NCBI GenBank assembly: GCA_964393325.1
Contig: CAYMTE010000005.1
Span: 1-64,000 of the forward strand
Reading direction: 5' to 3'
From: JBAZWV01 sp964393325
GTDB lineage: Bacteria; Patescibacteriota; Patescibacteriia; 2-12-FULL-60-25
DNA: 64,000 nucleotides
Below the pieces are notes generated by a model. The model was not told where the DNA came from. It did no database searches and worked only from the letters and a program-made list of their open reading frames with translations. Position numbers and translations under genes: made by a program. Shown here in pieces: positions 24,820-32,838 of the stretch. The stretch's first letter is position 1. The number at the start of each line of letters is the position of its first letter.

Positions 24820-25284
24820 ATGGCAGACAAAATCCACTACGTAAGTTCTGAAGGTCATGAGAAGCTCAAACAGGAGCTTCAGGAATTAAAAACCGTTCGT
24901 CGTCGCGAAGTTGCCGCGAAGATTGAGGCTGCAAAAGCGCTCGGTGATCTTTCGGAAAACGCAGAGTATCATGAGGCGAAAGACGAGCTTGGGTTTATTG
25001 AAGGCCGTATTTTGGAGATCGAGAATATTTTAAAAAATGTTTCGTTGATTGAAGAGGGTGCGTCAGAGGGGATGATTCGCATCGGTTCGCATATCGTTGT
25101 GGAGGTTGCGGGAAAGCGGCGCGAATACATGATTGTGGGATCAAATGAAGCGGATCCACTTCAGGGAAAGATTTCAAACGAATCGCCGCTCGGAAACGCA
25201 TTCTTGGGGCACGCGGTTGGTGATCGTGTGAGTGTCACGACGCCCGGAGGAACGCAGACGTATACGATCGTTGAGATTTCGTAG
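24820..25284 (+). CDS. greA: Transcription elongation factor GreA
   Basis: 154 aa, standard size. The N-terminal coiled coil carries GDLSENAEYHEAKDE, the acidic tip (DLSEN) that restarts RNA cleavage by backtracked RNA polymerase, and the C-terminal FKBP-like domain ends in the family motif PLGNAFLGHAVGD. The ATG at 24820 was chosen because homology begins at ADKIHYVSSEG; an earlier ATG falls in the leader hairpin. There is no Shine-Dalgarno. Confidence 0.95.
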   Translation: MADKIHYVSSEGHEKLKQELQELKTVRRREVAAKIEAAKALGDLSENAEYHEAKDELGFIEGRILEIENILKNVSLIEEGASEGMIRIGSHIVVEVAGKRREYMIVGSNEADPLQGKISNESPLGNAFLGHAVGDRVSVTTPGGTQTYTIVEIS

Positions 25285-25303
25285 TCGCGTTGACGTTGTC
25301 CGC

Positions 25304-25332
25304 TTGACCCGATATTTCAGTCGGAGTACCGT
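25304..25332 (+). promoter_or_regulatory. lysS promoter
   Basis: TTGACC (25304-25309), a 17-base spacer and TACCGT (25327-25332). The -10 matches that at 49489-49494. The ATG at 25349 lies 16 bases downstream. Confidence 0.6.
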
Positions 25333-25348
25333 GCAGCTACCCCCTCGT

Positions 25349-26836
25349 ATGTCCGTTCCGAACGAACACGAAATACGTCGCGAGAAAGCGCGACAACTCA
25401 CGGATGCAGGAATTCCTCTGTATCCATCTCAAACAACGCGAACGGCGATGTGCGCTGACGCGTCCGCATCTTTTGATGAATGGTCGTCAGATGGACGTTC
25501 CGTGTCTCTTGCAGGTCGTTTGATGACGACGCGTGTTCACGGCGCGCTCATGTTTGCTGATCTCGCAGACGCGTCGGGACGATTGCAGATTTTATTGAAG
25601 CAAGATGTCGTGGGAGATGATGCGTTTGTTCGATTTCGAGACACTATTGACCCTGCGGATTTGGTTGAGGTTTCGGGAACGCTTTTTCGAACGCAACGCG
25701 GCGAAAAAACGCTCCAGGTGACATCATGGAAGTTGCTTGCAAAGGCGCTCTTGCCGCTGCCGGAAAAATGGCATGGTCTTGCGGATCAAGAAACGCGATA
25801 TCGGGAGCGCGAATTGGATTTGGTTTCGAATGCAGAAACGCGACGTATCTTTTCGATTCGTAGTGCGACGATTCGTGCGCTTCGACGAGGCTTGGAGCAG
25901 GAAGGATTTGAGGAGGTCGAAACGCCGATGTTGCAACCCATTCCGGGTGGCGCAACCGCGCGTCCGTTTGTAACACATCATAATGCGCTTGATATCGATC
26001 TCTATCTCCGGATCGCGCCAGAATTGTATTTAAAACGATTGATCGTTGGGGGATACGAACGTGTATTTGAGATCGGACGGCAATTCCGAAATGAAGGGAT
26101 CGACTGGTCGCATAACCCAGAATTCACTTCACTCGAATTTTACTGGGCGTATCAGGAATATCGAGGTCTCATGGATTTTACCGAACGGTTCATCCAGGAT
26201 GTGATTCGACAGGTGAATGGTTCGTTGGTTGTTCCACACGGCGAGAGTTCGATTGACTTTTCGGGACCATGGCCGCGGAAGACGTTCCGTGCCGCAATCC
26301 GCGAGGCCTGCGGTATAGATATCGTTGGACTGTCGCGTGATGAGCTTCTGGCAGAAATGAAGCGTGTGGGGGTGCAGACGGACGACCAGGGGGCAGACCT
26401 TGGCAAATTATACGATGACCTGTATAAGGATACGGTTCGGTCGCGCCAGATAGAGCCGCTCTTCATTATCGACTACCCGATCGAAATGGAACCGCTTGCC
26501 AAGAAATGCGAGGATGATCCTCGATTTGTGCAGCGATTCCAGCTTATTGCCGGAACGGTAGAGCTCTTAAAAGCCTATTCCGAGCTGAACGATCCTATTG
26601 ATCAACTTGATCGATTCCGTGCCCAGCAGGCGCTGCGAGAATCCGGGGATGACGAAGCACAACATATTGATATGGCGTTCGTCACAGCGCTCGAGCACGG
26701 GATGCCGCCAACGGCGGGATGGGGGATGGGTGTGGACCGTTTCGTTGCCTTACTTGCGAATGTTCGAACGCTGAAAGAAGTTATTTTATTTCCAACGCTG
26801 CGACCCGCGGCCGATCGAGAATCATCCATGTCATGA
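25349..26836 (+). CDS. lysS: Lysyl-tRNA synthetase, class II
   Basis: 495 aa, standard. The N-terminal OB-fold anticodon-binding domain has GRLMTTRVHGALMFADLAD. Class II motifs follow: motif 2 FEIGRQFRNEGIDWSHNPEF and motif 3 GWGMGVDRFVALL, with the lysine-specific ETPMLQPIPGGATARPF. It charges tRNA-Lys. The ATG at 25349 fits both homology and the promoter. It is the first gene of a tight block (gap of 3 bases to the next) of housekeeping genes reaching 31223. Confidence 0.96.
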   Translation: MSVPNEHEIRREKARQLTDAGIPLYPSQTTRTAMCADASASFDEWSSDGRSVSLAGRLMTTRVHGALMFADLADASGRLQILLKQDVVGDDAFVRFRDTIDPADLVEVSGTLFRTQRGEKTLQVTSWKLLAKALLPLPEKWHGLADQETRYRERELDLVSNAETRRIFSIRSATIRALRRGLEQEGFEEVETPMLQPIPGGATARPFVTHHNALDIDLYLRIAPELYLKRLIVGGYERVFEIGRQFRNEGIDWSHNPEFTSLEFYWAYQEYRGLMDFTERFIQDVIRQVNGSLVVPHGESSIDFSGPWPRKTFRAAIREACGIDIVGLSRDELLAEMKRVGVQTDDQGADLGKLYDDLYKDTVRSRQIEPLFIIDYPIEMEPLAKKCEDDPRFVQRFQLIAGTVELLKAYSELNDPIDQLDRFRAQQALRESGDDEAQHIDMAFVTALEHGMPPTAGWGMGVDRFVALLANVRTLKEVILFPTLRPAADRESSMS

Positions 26837-26839
26837 AGT

Positions 26840-27304
26840 ATGGTAAAAACCGTCATGTGTTTCGGGACCTTCGATGGTCTCCATCCAGGTCACGAAGATT
26901 ATTTTCGTCAGGCGCGTGAGCACGGCGATCGGTTGATTGTCGTTGTTGCGCGCGACGCGACGGTGGTTGATGTAAAAGGGGATCTGCCTTCGAACAACGA
27001 GCAAGATCGTCTCATGGCAGTAGAGGATCATGCGCTCGTTGACGAGGCTGTTCTTGGCCATTTGGATGACAAGTATCGCGTGATCGAGGAGTATCAACCA
27101 GATATTATCTGCTTGGGGTACGATCAAGAGACGTTTACCGATACCTTGGACGTTGAATTGACGCGCCGAGGTCTTGCCGCAACCGTTGTGCGCTGTGAGG
27201 CGTATTTTCCGGACACCTTCAAGTCATCGCTCTTGCGAGGCGCGCGGGTGGCGGATGACGATTTCCAAGAAGAAGCGTCCGAAGAAGAAGGAATCCCGCT
27301 CTAA
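26840..27304 (+). CDS. Cytidylyltransferase-like nucleotidyltransferase (RibL/TagD type)
   Basis: 154 aa. CFGTFDGLHPGHEDYF carries the HxGH motif (15-18) of the adenylyl/cytidylyltransferase superfamily. LGYDQETF resembles the GYDQ loop of archaeal-type FAD synthetase RibL, and FKSSLLRG replaces the usual SSTxIR. Candidate activities are FMN adenylylation or glycerol-3-phosphate cytidylylation. The C-terminus is acidic (DDDFQEEASEEE). Position between lysS and rdgB gives no pathway hint. Confidence 0.75.
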   Translation: MVKTVMCFGTFDGLHPGHEDYFRQAREHGDRLIVVVARDATVVDVKGDLPSNNEQDRLMAVEDHALVDEAVLGHLDDKYRVIEEYQPDIICLGYDQETFTDTLDVELTRRGLAATVVRCEAYFPDTFKSSLLRGARVADDDFQEEASEEEGIPL

Positions 27305-27320
27305 GCTGGGATTTTTTCAT

Positions 27321-27947
27321 ATGCGTCTCCTGCTCGCGACGAATAATCCGGGAAAGATCCAAAAGATCAGACACGGTCTCGATGGGCTCCCGTGTTCTAT
27401 TGTTACATCGGAAGAGCTTGGTCTTGGACAGATCGAGATCGAAGAGACGGGATCTACGCTTGAAGAAAACGCACGTCTCAAGGCTCGAGGATTTTTTGAT
27501 GCCGCGTGCGAGACTGGTTTGAAAGACATCGCGGTGCTTGCAGATGATGGTGGGTTTGAAATTGACGCTTTGCACGGGGAGCCGGGTATCTATGCAAAAC
27601 GGTGGGCAGGGGAACATGCGACGGATGAAGAAATCATCGCATATACCATGAAGCGATTAGAGGGGGTTCCAAAGGAGCAACGAACGGCGCGATTTTGTGT
27701 ATATCAAGTATTGATCTTCCCAGATGGACGGGAGGAGATCGTGCGTGGATGTACGGAAGGATGGATTACAGAGGAAGCGAGAACAAATAAGACTCCGGGG
27801 TTGCCCTATAGCGGAATCCTCGTTGTACAAGCCTTTCAGAAGCTTCTGGACGAACTGACGCCGGAGGAATTAAGCTCTACGCATCGCGGGAGCGCCCTTG
27901 GGCAAATCCGTGCTATCATTCAGCAGAATATTTCCCGTTATGCTTGA
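27321..27947 (+). CDS. rdgB: Non-canonical purine NTP pyrophosphatase
   Basis: 208 aa, standard for RdgB/HAM1. It starts LLATNNPGKIQKI and contains VLADDGGFEIDALHGEPG (the family usually has DDSGL), RWAG and GSALGQI near the end in place of the usual S-HRG-A. It hydrolyses dITP/XTP to keep the nucleotide pool clean. The ATG at 27321 was chosen on homology; the serS start overlaps its end by 8 bases. Confidence 0.92.
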   Translation: MRLLLATNNPGKIQKIRHGLDGLPCSIVTSEELGLGQIEIEETGSTLEENARLKARGFFDAACETGLKDIAVLADDGGFEIDALHGEPGIYAKRWAGEHATDEEIIAYTMKRLEGVPKEQRTARFCVYQVLIFPDGREEIVRGCTEGWITEEARTNKTPGLPYSGILVVQAFQKLLDELTPEELSSTHRGSALGQIRAIIQQNISRYA

Positions 27948-29211
27948 TCCGAAATACATCCGCGAACATGCGGCAGAGGTGAAACAGAACTGCGAACGTC
28001 GAAACGTCCGCGTTGATCTTGATCGGTTTTTGCAGCTTGATGAGGAGCGGTTGTCTCGTACCCGGGATGTCGAGGCCCTTCGCGCCGAGCGGAACACGGT
28101 TGCAAATCAGATGAAATCCGTGTCGGCGGATGACCGTGAGGCATTGATCGCGAAGGGGAAAACGCTGAAGGATGAGATCGCTTCAAAAGAGCAGGAATTA
28201 TCCGATTTGGAAGGGGAGTGGAAGACGATATTGCTTCAGATTCCGAACATGACGCACCCGGATTCACCGGACGGAAAAACCGATGAGGAAAACGTGGAAA
28301 TCCGGCAGGTGGGCGAGGTGGTGAAGCTCGATGCGCCTTTGGATCACGTCGCGCTTGCCGAAAAACACGACCTTATTGATTTTGAACGCGGCGCAAAAGT
28401 CGCTGGCGCGAAGTTTTATTTTTTGAAAGGGAAGTTGGCATTGCTGGAACAGGCATTGATTCGTTTTGCGCTCGACTATCTGACGAAGGAAGGATATGTC
28501 GCGTTGTCGACGCCGGATCTTGCGAAGGATGAGGTACTCCTTGGAACGGGATTTAATCCGCGCGGAAATGAAACACAGATTTACTCAATAGAAAATTCCG
28601 ATCTTTCCTTGATCGGTACGGCAGAGATCACCGTTGGCGGGTATCACATGAATGAGACGCTGTCCGAAGAAGACGCGCCGATCAAGTACGCCGCTATTTC
28701 GCATTGCTATCGAACAGAAGCGGGAACGTACGGACGGGAATCCTACGGGTTGTATCGCGTGCATCAATTTTCGAAAGTTGAAATGTTTGTTTTCTGCACA
28801 CCTGAACAGTCAGAGGCGCTTCACGCGGAGCTATTGCGCCATGAAGAGGCGATCTTTCAGGCGCTCGAGATTCCATATCGCGTCGTAGATATCTGTACGG
28901 GTGATCTTGGTGGACCGGCCTACCGCAAATACGACTTGGAAGCGTGGATGTGGGGGCGCGGTGAAGGAAAGGGTGGTTGGGGTGAGGTCACGTCAACATC
29001 GAATTGCACGGACTACCAGGCGCGTCGCTTGAATATTCGCGTCAAATCAAAGGATGGAACGACGCAGCTCGCGCATACGTTAAACGGTACCGCGATTTCC
29101 GTCGCACGCGCGCTTATCGCACTGCTTGAAAATCATCAGCAACCGGACGGATCGATCCGCATTCCGAAGGCATTGGTTCCGTACTGTGGATTTGATACGA
29201 TTGCCTCATGA
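27940..29211 (+). CDS. serS: Seryl-tRNA synthetase
   Basis: 423 aa, standard. The N-terminal long helical hairpin (about 25-105) binds the tRNA-Ser extra arm. The class II core has TGFNPRG, CYRTEAGTYGRESYGLYRVHQF (motif 2) and motif 3 LNGTAISVARALIALLE. The ATG at 27940 lies inside the end of rdgB; no Shine-Dalgarno. It overlaps alr by 4 bases. Confidence 0.96.
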   Translation: MLDPKYIREHAAEVKQNCERRNVRVDLDRFLQLDEERLSRTRDVEALRAERNTVANQMKSVSADDREALIAKGKTLKDEIASKEQELSDLEGEWKTILLQIPNMTHPDSPDGKTDEENVEIRQVGEVVKLDAPLDHVALAEKHDLIDFERGAKVAGAKFYFLKGKLALLEQALIRFALDYLTKEGYVALSTPDLAKDEVLLGTGFNPRGNETQIYSIENSDLSLIGTAEITVGGYHMNETLSEEDAPIKYAAISHCYRTEAGTYGRESYGLYRVHQFSKVEMFVFCTPEQSEALHAELLRHEEAIFQALEIPYRVVDICTGDLGGPAYRKYDLEAWMWGRGEGKGGWGEVTSTSNCTDYQARRLNIRVKSKDGTTQLAHTLNGTAISVARALIALLENHQQPDGSIRIPKALVPYCGFDTIAS

Positions 29212-30377
29212 CGCGTACGGCGAAAACGTGGGTTGAGATTTCAAAACGCGCCCTGACGCAGAATGTCCGGGCGTTTCGTCGTCACGTTGGAAAGGAGACG
29301 TCGGTGATGGCGGTCGTGAAGTCCAACGCGTACGGCCACGGTCTTGTTGAAGTCGCAACGATTGCGGACAAAGAAGGTGCCGCGTGGTTCGGTGTCGATA
29401 ATATTGATGAAGGGATCACGCTTCGAAAAAATGGCATCACAAAGCCAATTTTGCTTTTAGGTTACACGTTAAACGATCGTCTCGCGGAATGTGTGAAACA
29501 TCGACTCTCATTCGTGGTCTACAATCTCGAAACGGTAGATGCGCTCAAAAAACTCCGTTTAAAACCCCTTCATCGGCACGCGGCACTCGGCACTCGTGCC
29601 GCGTTTGTTCATATTAAAATTGAAACCGGGACAACGCGTCAGGGTGTGTCTGGAGATGATCTCCGAACCCTTGTACGAGCGCTCAAGGAGACGCCCGGTG
29701 TTGTCATTGAAGGCGTCTCAACCCATTTTGCGAATATCGAAGATACGACGGATCATTCATATGCCGAAGGGCAGCTCGTGCGATTTAACGACGCGCTTTC
29801 TCTTCTCCGCGAAGAAGGTGTTGATCCGCCTTGGAAGCACGCCGCATGCAGCGCGGCGACGGTATTATTTCCGGACACATACTTCAATCTTGTTCGGCTC
29901 GGCGTATCGATGTACGGATTATGGTCATCAAAGGAAACACAGGCAATTGCACAAACGCGATCATCATCTCTCCAGTTGAAGCCTGTATTGACGTGGAAGA
30001 CGGTTGTCGCGCAGGTGAAGCGGGTAAAAAAGGGAACGCCTGTAAGTTACGGATTAACGGAACGAGTGAAGCGGGATTCCACGCTCGCTGTTCTTCCGGT
30101 GGGATATTGGGACGGGTTTGATCGCAGCCTTTCGAGCGTCGGTGAAGTTCTCATTAAAGGGCATCGATGCAAAGTCATGGGACGTGTATGTATGAATATG
30201 TGTGTCGTCGACGTGACGGACGTGCCGAATGTTCGGGTTGAAGACGAGGTCGTGATTCTGGGATCGCAGCGCGGAGAGCGTGTGAGCGCAGAAGATATTG
30301 CATCAAAAGTTGGTACAATCAATTACGAGATCGTTACGCGCATTAATCCGCTGCTACCGCGCGTTGTTTCACCATAA
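29208..30377 (+). CDS. alr: Alanine racemase
   Basis: 389 aa. VMAVVKSNAYGHG carries the PLP lysine (Lys38), and VSYGLTERV carries the second catalytic base tyrosine, with RVCMNMCVVDVTD as the conserved C-terminal strand. It makes D-alanine for peptidoglycan. It is coupled to serS by a 4-base overlap and lies 3 bases before the FtsQ-like gene. Confidence 0.95.
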   Translation: MTRTAKTWVEISKRALTQNVRAFRRHVGKETSVMAVVKSNAYGHGLVEVATIADKEGAAWFGVDNIDEGITLRKNGITKPILLLGYTLNDRLAECVKHRLSFVVYNLETVDALKKLRLKPLHRHAALGTRAAFVHIKIETGTTRQGVSGDDLRTLVRALKETPGVVIEGVSTHFANIEDTTDHSYAEGQLVRFNDALSLLREEGVDPPWKHAACSAATVLFPDTYFNLVRLGVSMYGLWSSKETQAIAQTRSSSLQLKPVLTWKTVVAQVKRVKKGTPVSYGLTERVKRDSTLAVLPVGYWDGFDRSLSSVGEVLIKGHRCKVMGRVCMNMCVVDVTDVPNVRVEDEVVILGSQRGERVSAEDIASKVGTINYEIVTRINPLLPRVVSP

Positions 30378-30380
30378 CGT

Positions 30381-31223
30381 ATGGACCCTCGAGAGGAACG
30401 TGGGGGAGGAATGTTCCGGGCTCGCCGTATAGAAGACCGTCGATCAGGCTACGGAGCGGTTATTGCGATTGTCGCGGCATTTGCCGTCACGGGTTGGCTG
30501 TGGTTTTTGTTTCGTTCCGGATTTTTGGATGTCCAAACGATAGATACGGGAGCGCTTCATGAGCTCGACAGGGGAGAAGTGCTCGCAGAAGTAGATCGAG
30601 CGCTTCAAGAAAAACCATGGAGACCGTGGAGTTATCGAAATCTCTTGCTCATAGATACGAATGAGCTTGCGAGTGTATTGCAGGACAGATTGTTCGCGGA
30701 ATCAGTGACTGTGGAAAAGTCCTATCCTAACATTTTACGACTCAAGATTCAGGAGAGGCAGAGGAGTGTCGTTGTTGTCTCAAATGACCAGTACGCACTC
30801 GTAGATGCGACAGGACTCGTGACCGGTGACGCAGATGGTGATGCGCTTCGTGCATCTAAGGATCGCGTTGCTGCTCGTGCCTTTGCGGATCAGATCCATT
30901 TACCGGTTATCGTTATGAAAACCGCAGATCCGTTGGCGCCGGGATTCCAAGTCGCGACGCCTGAACAGATGCGGCGTTGGCTAGATGCGACGCGTTATAC
31001 GGTCCTAGGAGGCCTTCGATATAGGTTTATGAAGGTAGAGAGCCCTGAATCGTCTCTGGCGCGTTTTGTGAGTGAACGAGGCTACGATATCTACATAGAC
31101 CTTACACATCCATTAGAGCCGCAGCTTGCAACGTACCTGGCATACATGAAAACAAAGCCGGATGAATCGAAGATAACGGCGTACGTCGATGTGCGTGTTC
31201 CAGGAAAGATTTTTATTAAATAG
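30381..31223 (+). CDS. FtsQ-like divisome protein
   Basis: 280 aa. A basic cytoplasmic tail is followed by one membrane helix (about 24-44), FLDVQTIDTG leading into a POTRA-type domain (about 50-115), and the FtsQ-type ESVTVEKSYPNILRLKIQER. A beta-rich C-terminal part with LGGLRYRFMKVES follows. It would sit on the outer face of the membrane and link division proteins. It comes right after alr, as ftsQ often follows murein genes, but ftsA and ftsZ are not present here. Confidence 0.75.
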   Translation: MDPREERGGGMFRARRIEDRRSGYGAVIAIVAAFAVTGWLWFLFRSGFLDVQTIDTGALHELDRGEVLAEVDRALQEKPWRPWSYRNLLLIDTNELASVLQDRLFAESVTVEKSYPNILRLKIQERQRSVVVVSNDQYALVDATGLVTGDADGDALRASKDRVAARAFADQIHLPVIVMKTADPLAPGFQVATPEQMRRWLDATRYTVLGGLRYRFMKVESPESSLARFVSERGYDIYIDLTHPLEPQLATYLAYMKTKPDESKITAYVDVRVPGKIFIK

Positions 31224-31628
31224 CGATCAATCAGATAGTCATGGGTCTGGAAGTCGTTAACCGCTCAACGGCCTTTTAAAAGCCTACATGGTGCGTATAA
31301 CATATATTGTGCGACGCATGTTTAGTTTGCCGTTGTGGGGCTTTTGTTGCGTTGGTCTCCCTACCCCACCGTTAAAAAAAAGAAAAAAACGAGAGAATCC
31401 TATTTTGGTCATTTATATATTTTTTATTCTGAACGTCTTGTTTCGTATTCGTCTTCGTTACCTTCTGACACTCACGAATATTTTTTTTAAAATTATTTTT
31501 TTGCAGGACGGCTCGTGAATAATTTATTCAATGCATTACGAGCTTATTTCCGTTTAAGGGCCTATATACACTCCCCTTCCTCGCCTCTTGGGTTAGCTGT
31601 AGAAGAACATAACGTCATGTATATAATA
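31224..31628. other. Intergenic AT-rich stretch without a recognisable gene
   Basis: No gene is supported. From about 31360 to 31640 the composition turns strongly AT-rich, with several A or T runs of 6-9. A 76-codon plus-strand frame at 31288-31518 is hydrophobic and lysine-rich and looks like chance translation of AT-rich DNA. The stretch marks the border between the housekeeping block and the accessory region. Confidence 0.5.
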
Positions 31629-31657
31629 TTTGACAAAACCCTTATCTTGCACTAAAT
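31629..31657 (+). promoter_or_regulatory. Strong promoter of the gene at 31815-32636
   Basis: TTGACA (31629-31634), a 17-base spacer and TAAATT (31652-31657), the closest to consensus in the window. It gives a leader of about 150 bases. Confidence 0.8.
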
Positions 31658-31685
31658 TATTTCTTCGAACATTCAAAGAAACAAT

Positions 31686-31739
31686 TTTGAAAACGGCGTA
31701 TTACGGCCAAAAAGTTGGCCTTAGCATGCCGTTTTCAAA
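31686..31739 (+). promoter_or_regulatory. 54-nt two-tier stem-loop in the leader
   Basis: TTTGAAAACGGC (31686-31697) pairs perfectly with GCCGTTTTCAAA (31728-31739); inside, GGCCAA (31705-31710) pairs with TTGGCC (31715-31720) over an AAAG loop, with 7-base bulged sides between the two stems. It lies in the transcribed leader and is not followed by a T run, so it is more likely a regulatory or stabilising structure than a terminator. Confidence 0.65.
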
Positions 31740-31814
31740 CCAAGGGCAAGTCTTAAGGCCGCGAATCCTCGCGACCCGGACCAGCCGAACGGCACCCAAA
31801 GGAGGCAAGCCATC

Positions 31815-32636
31815 ATGGCCAGCCTTTCGACCAACACGGACGGAGAGATCACGGAGTTCAAGGGCCGCCTCGCTCGTGCGGGCTTCACGGCGGAGATCGT
31901 CCGCGAGGTGAACACCGGCGACGACAACGAGCTGGCGAAGCTCATGTACGAGACGCTCATGCGCCACCCGCGCTTCGCGCTCGTGCACGGCCTCTTCACC
32001 TCGACCGAGAAGCAGATCGCCCGCGTGCGCGAGTGGAACAAGGAGTTCGGCTGGGGCATCTCCGACGAGGCCTTCGCCGCGGCGGAGAAGTCCGTCCCGG
32101 CCTGGCCCGAGGAGAAGCTCGTCGCCGTCGTGCTCGTCCCCTACCTCGCCGACAAGACGAACGAGGACGAGAAGACGGTCACGAGCGGCCTCGAGCGCAC
32201 GTTCCACGAGCTGTGGGCGCGGGCGAAGGCGGAGCAGGAGGCGAACTGGCGCTGGGACGGCTACGACAAGGCCGGCCCCGAGCGTCTCCGCCTCCACAAG
32301 GGCATCGAGCACAAGGTCGGCCTCCGCTGGGAGGTCATCAACCTGGGCTCGCAGCGCAACAAGAAGCCCTGCGACGTCCGCTCCGCGAAGTCCTCGCCCC
32401 ACGCCGGCATCCTCGCCGCCGCCGCGCTCCACCTCCAGTGGGTCAAGAGCATGGACGGCGACAAGGTGCCCTACGCGTGGGTCCCGGGCTACGAGGTCTC
32501 GGTTCCCGGCGGCGATCCGTGGGCGGACGTGCCGAGCCTGTACTTCCTTCGCGACGACCGCGAGATCAGGCTGGACTGCAGCTGGGGCGACAACTGCGAT
32601 CCGGGGTGGGCGGTGCCTTCGTTCGTCCGGGAGTAG
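31815..32636 (+). CDS. GC-rich orphan protein, 273 aa
   Basis: A soluble, charged protein with no signal or membrane segment. The N-terminal 100 residues are helical; the C-terminal half has GLRWEVINLGSQRNKKP and several Trp (WVPG, WADVPSLYFLRDD, WGDNCDPGWAVP), suggesting a compact fold. I do not recognise a family. Codon third positions are almost all G or C, in sharp contrast to the AT-rich upstream DNA and the housekeeping genes. It has a perfect AAAGGAGG ribosome site, a near-consensus promoter, a structured leader and a long structured terminator, so it is a self-contained unit and probably well expressed. Confidence 0.7.
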   Translation: MASLSTNTDGEITEFKGRLARAGFTAEIVREVNTGDDNELAKLMYETLMRHPRFALVHGLFTSTEKQIARVREWNKEFGWGISDEAFAAAEKSVPAWPEEKLVAVVLVPYLADKTNEDEKTVTSGLERTFHELWARAKAEQEANWRWDGYDKAGPERLRLHKGIEHKVGLRWEVINLGSQRNKKPCDVRSAKSSPHAGILAAAALHLQWVKSMDGDKVPYAWVPGYEVSVPGGDPWADVPSLYFLRDDREIRLDCSWGDNCDPGWAVPSFVRE

Positions 32637-32653
32637 GTCGGCTCTCGGAGCTC

Positions 32654-32751
32654 GGCCACGTAAAACGCTTCGCGTCACGTGGCCAAGCCGGCATCTACAA
32701 CGCAACGCTCACAAAAGAGCTTGCGTCTCTCTCGTAGATGCCGGCTTTTTT
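32654..32751 (+). terminator. Long structured terminator
   Basis: A hairpin GGCCACGT/ACGTGGCC (32654-32684) is followed at once by a 14-bp perfect stem AAGCCGGCATCTAC/GTAGATGCCGGCTT (32685-32747), whose loop itself holds ACGCAA/TTGCGT. TTTTTT ends it. Unusually large for a simple terminator. Confidence 0.85.
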
Positions 32752-32792
32752 GTTTTCTAACGTTTCAATATCTGCGACGCCGTATGAACAAT

Positions 32793-32829
32793 AAAAAAAC
32801 GACCGCTTTGGAGTTCCCAAAGGGTCGTT
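32793..32829 (-). terminator. Terminator of the J-domain operon
   Basis: AACGACC/GGTCGTT with an inner CTTTGG/CCAAAG stem, followed by a T run on the minus strand, 10 bases past the stop at 32839. Confidence 0.85.
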
Positions 32830-32838
32830 GTGAGTTGG

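Noticed and set aside
31288..31518. 76-codon frame in AT-rich intergenic DNA
   Set aside because: Composition follows base bias; no start signals; hydrophobic and lysine-rich as expected from A/T runs.
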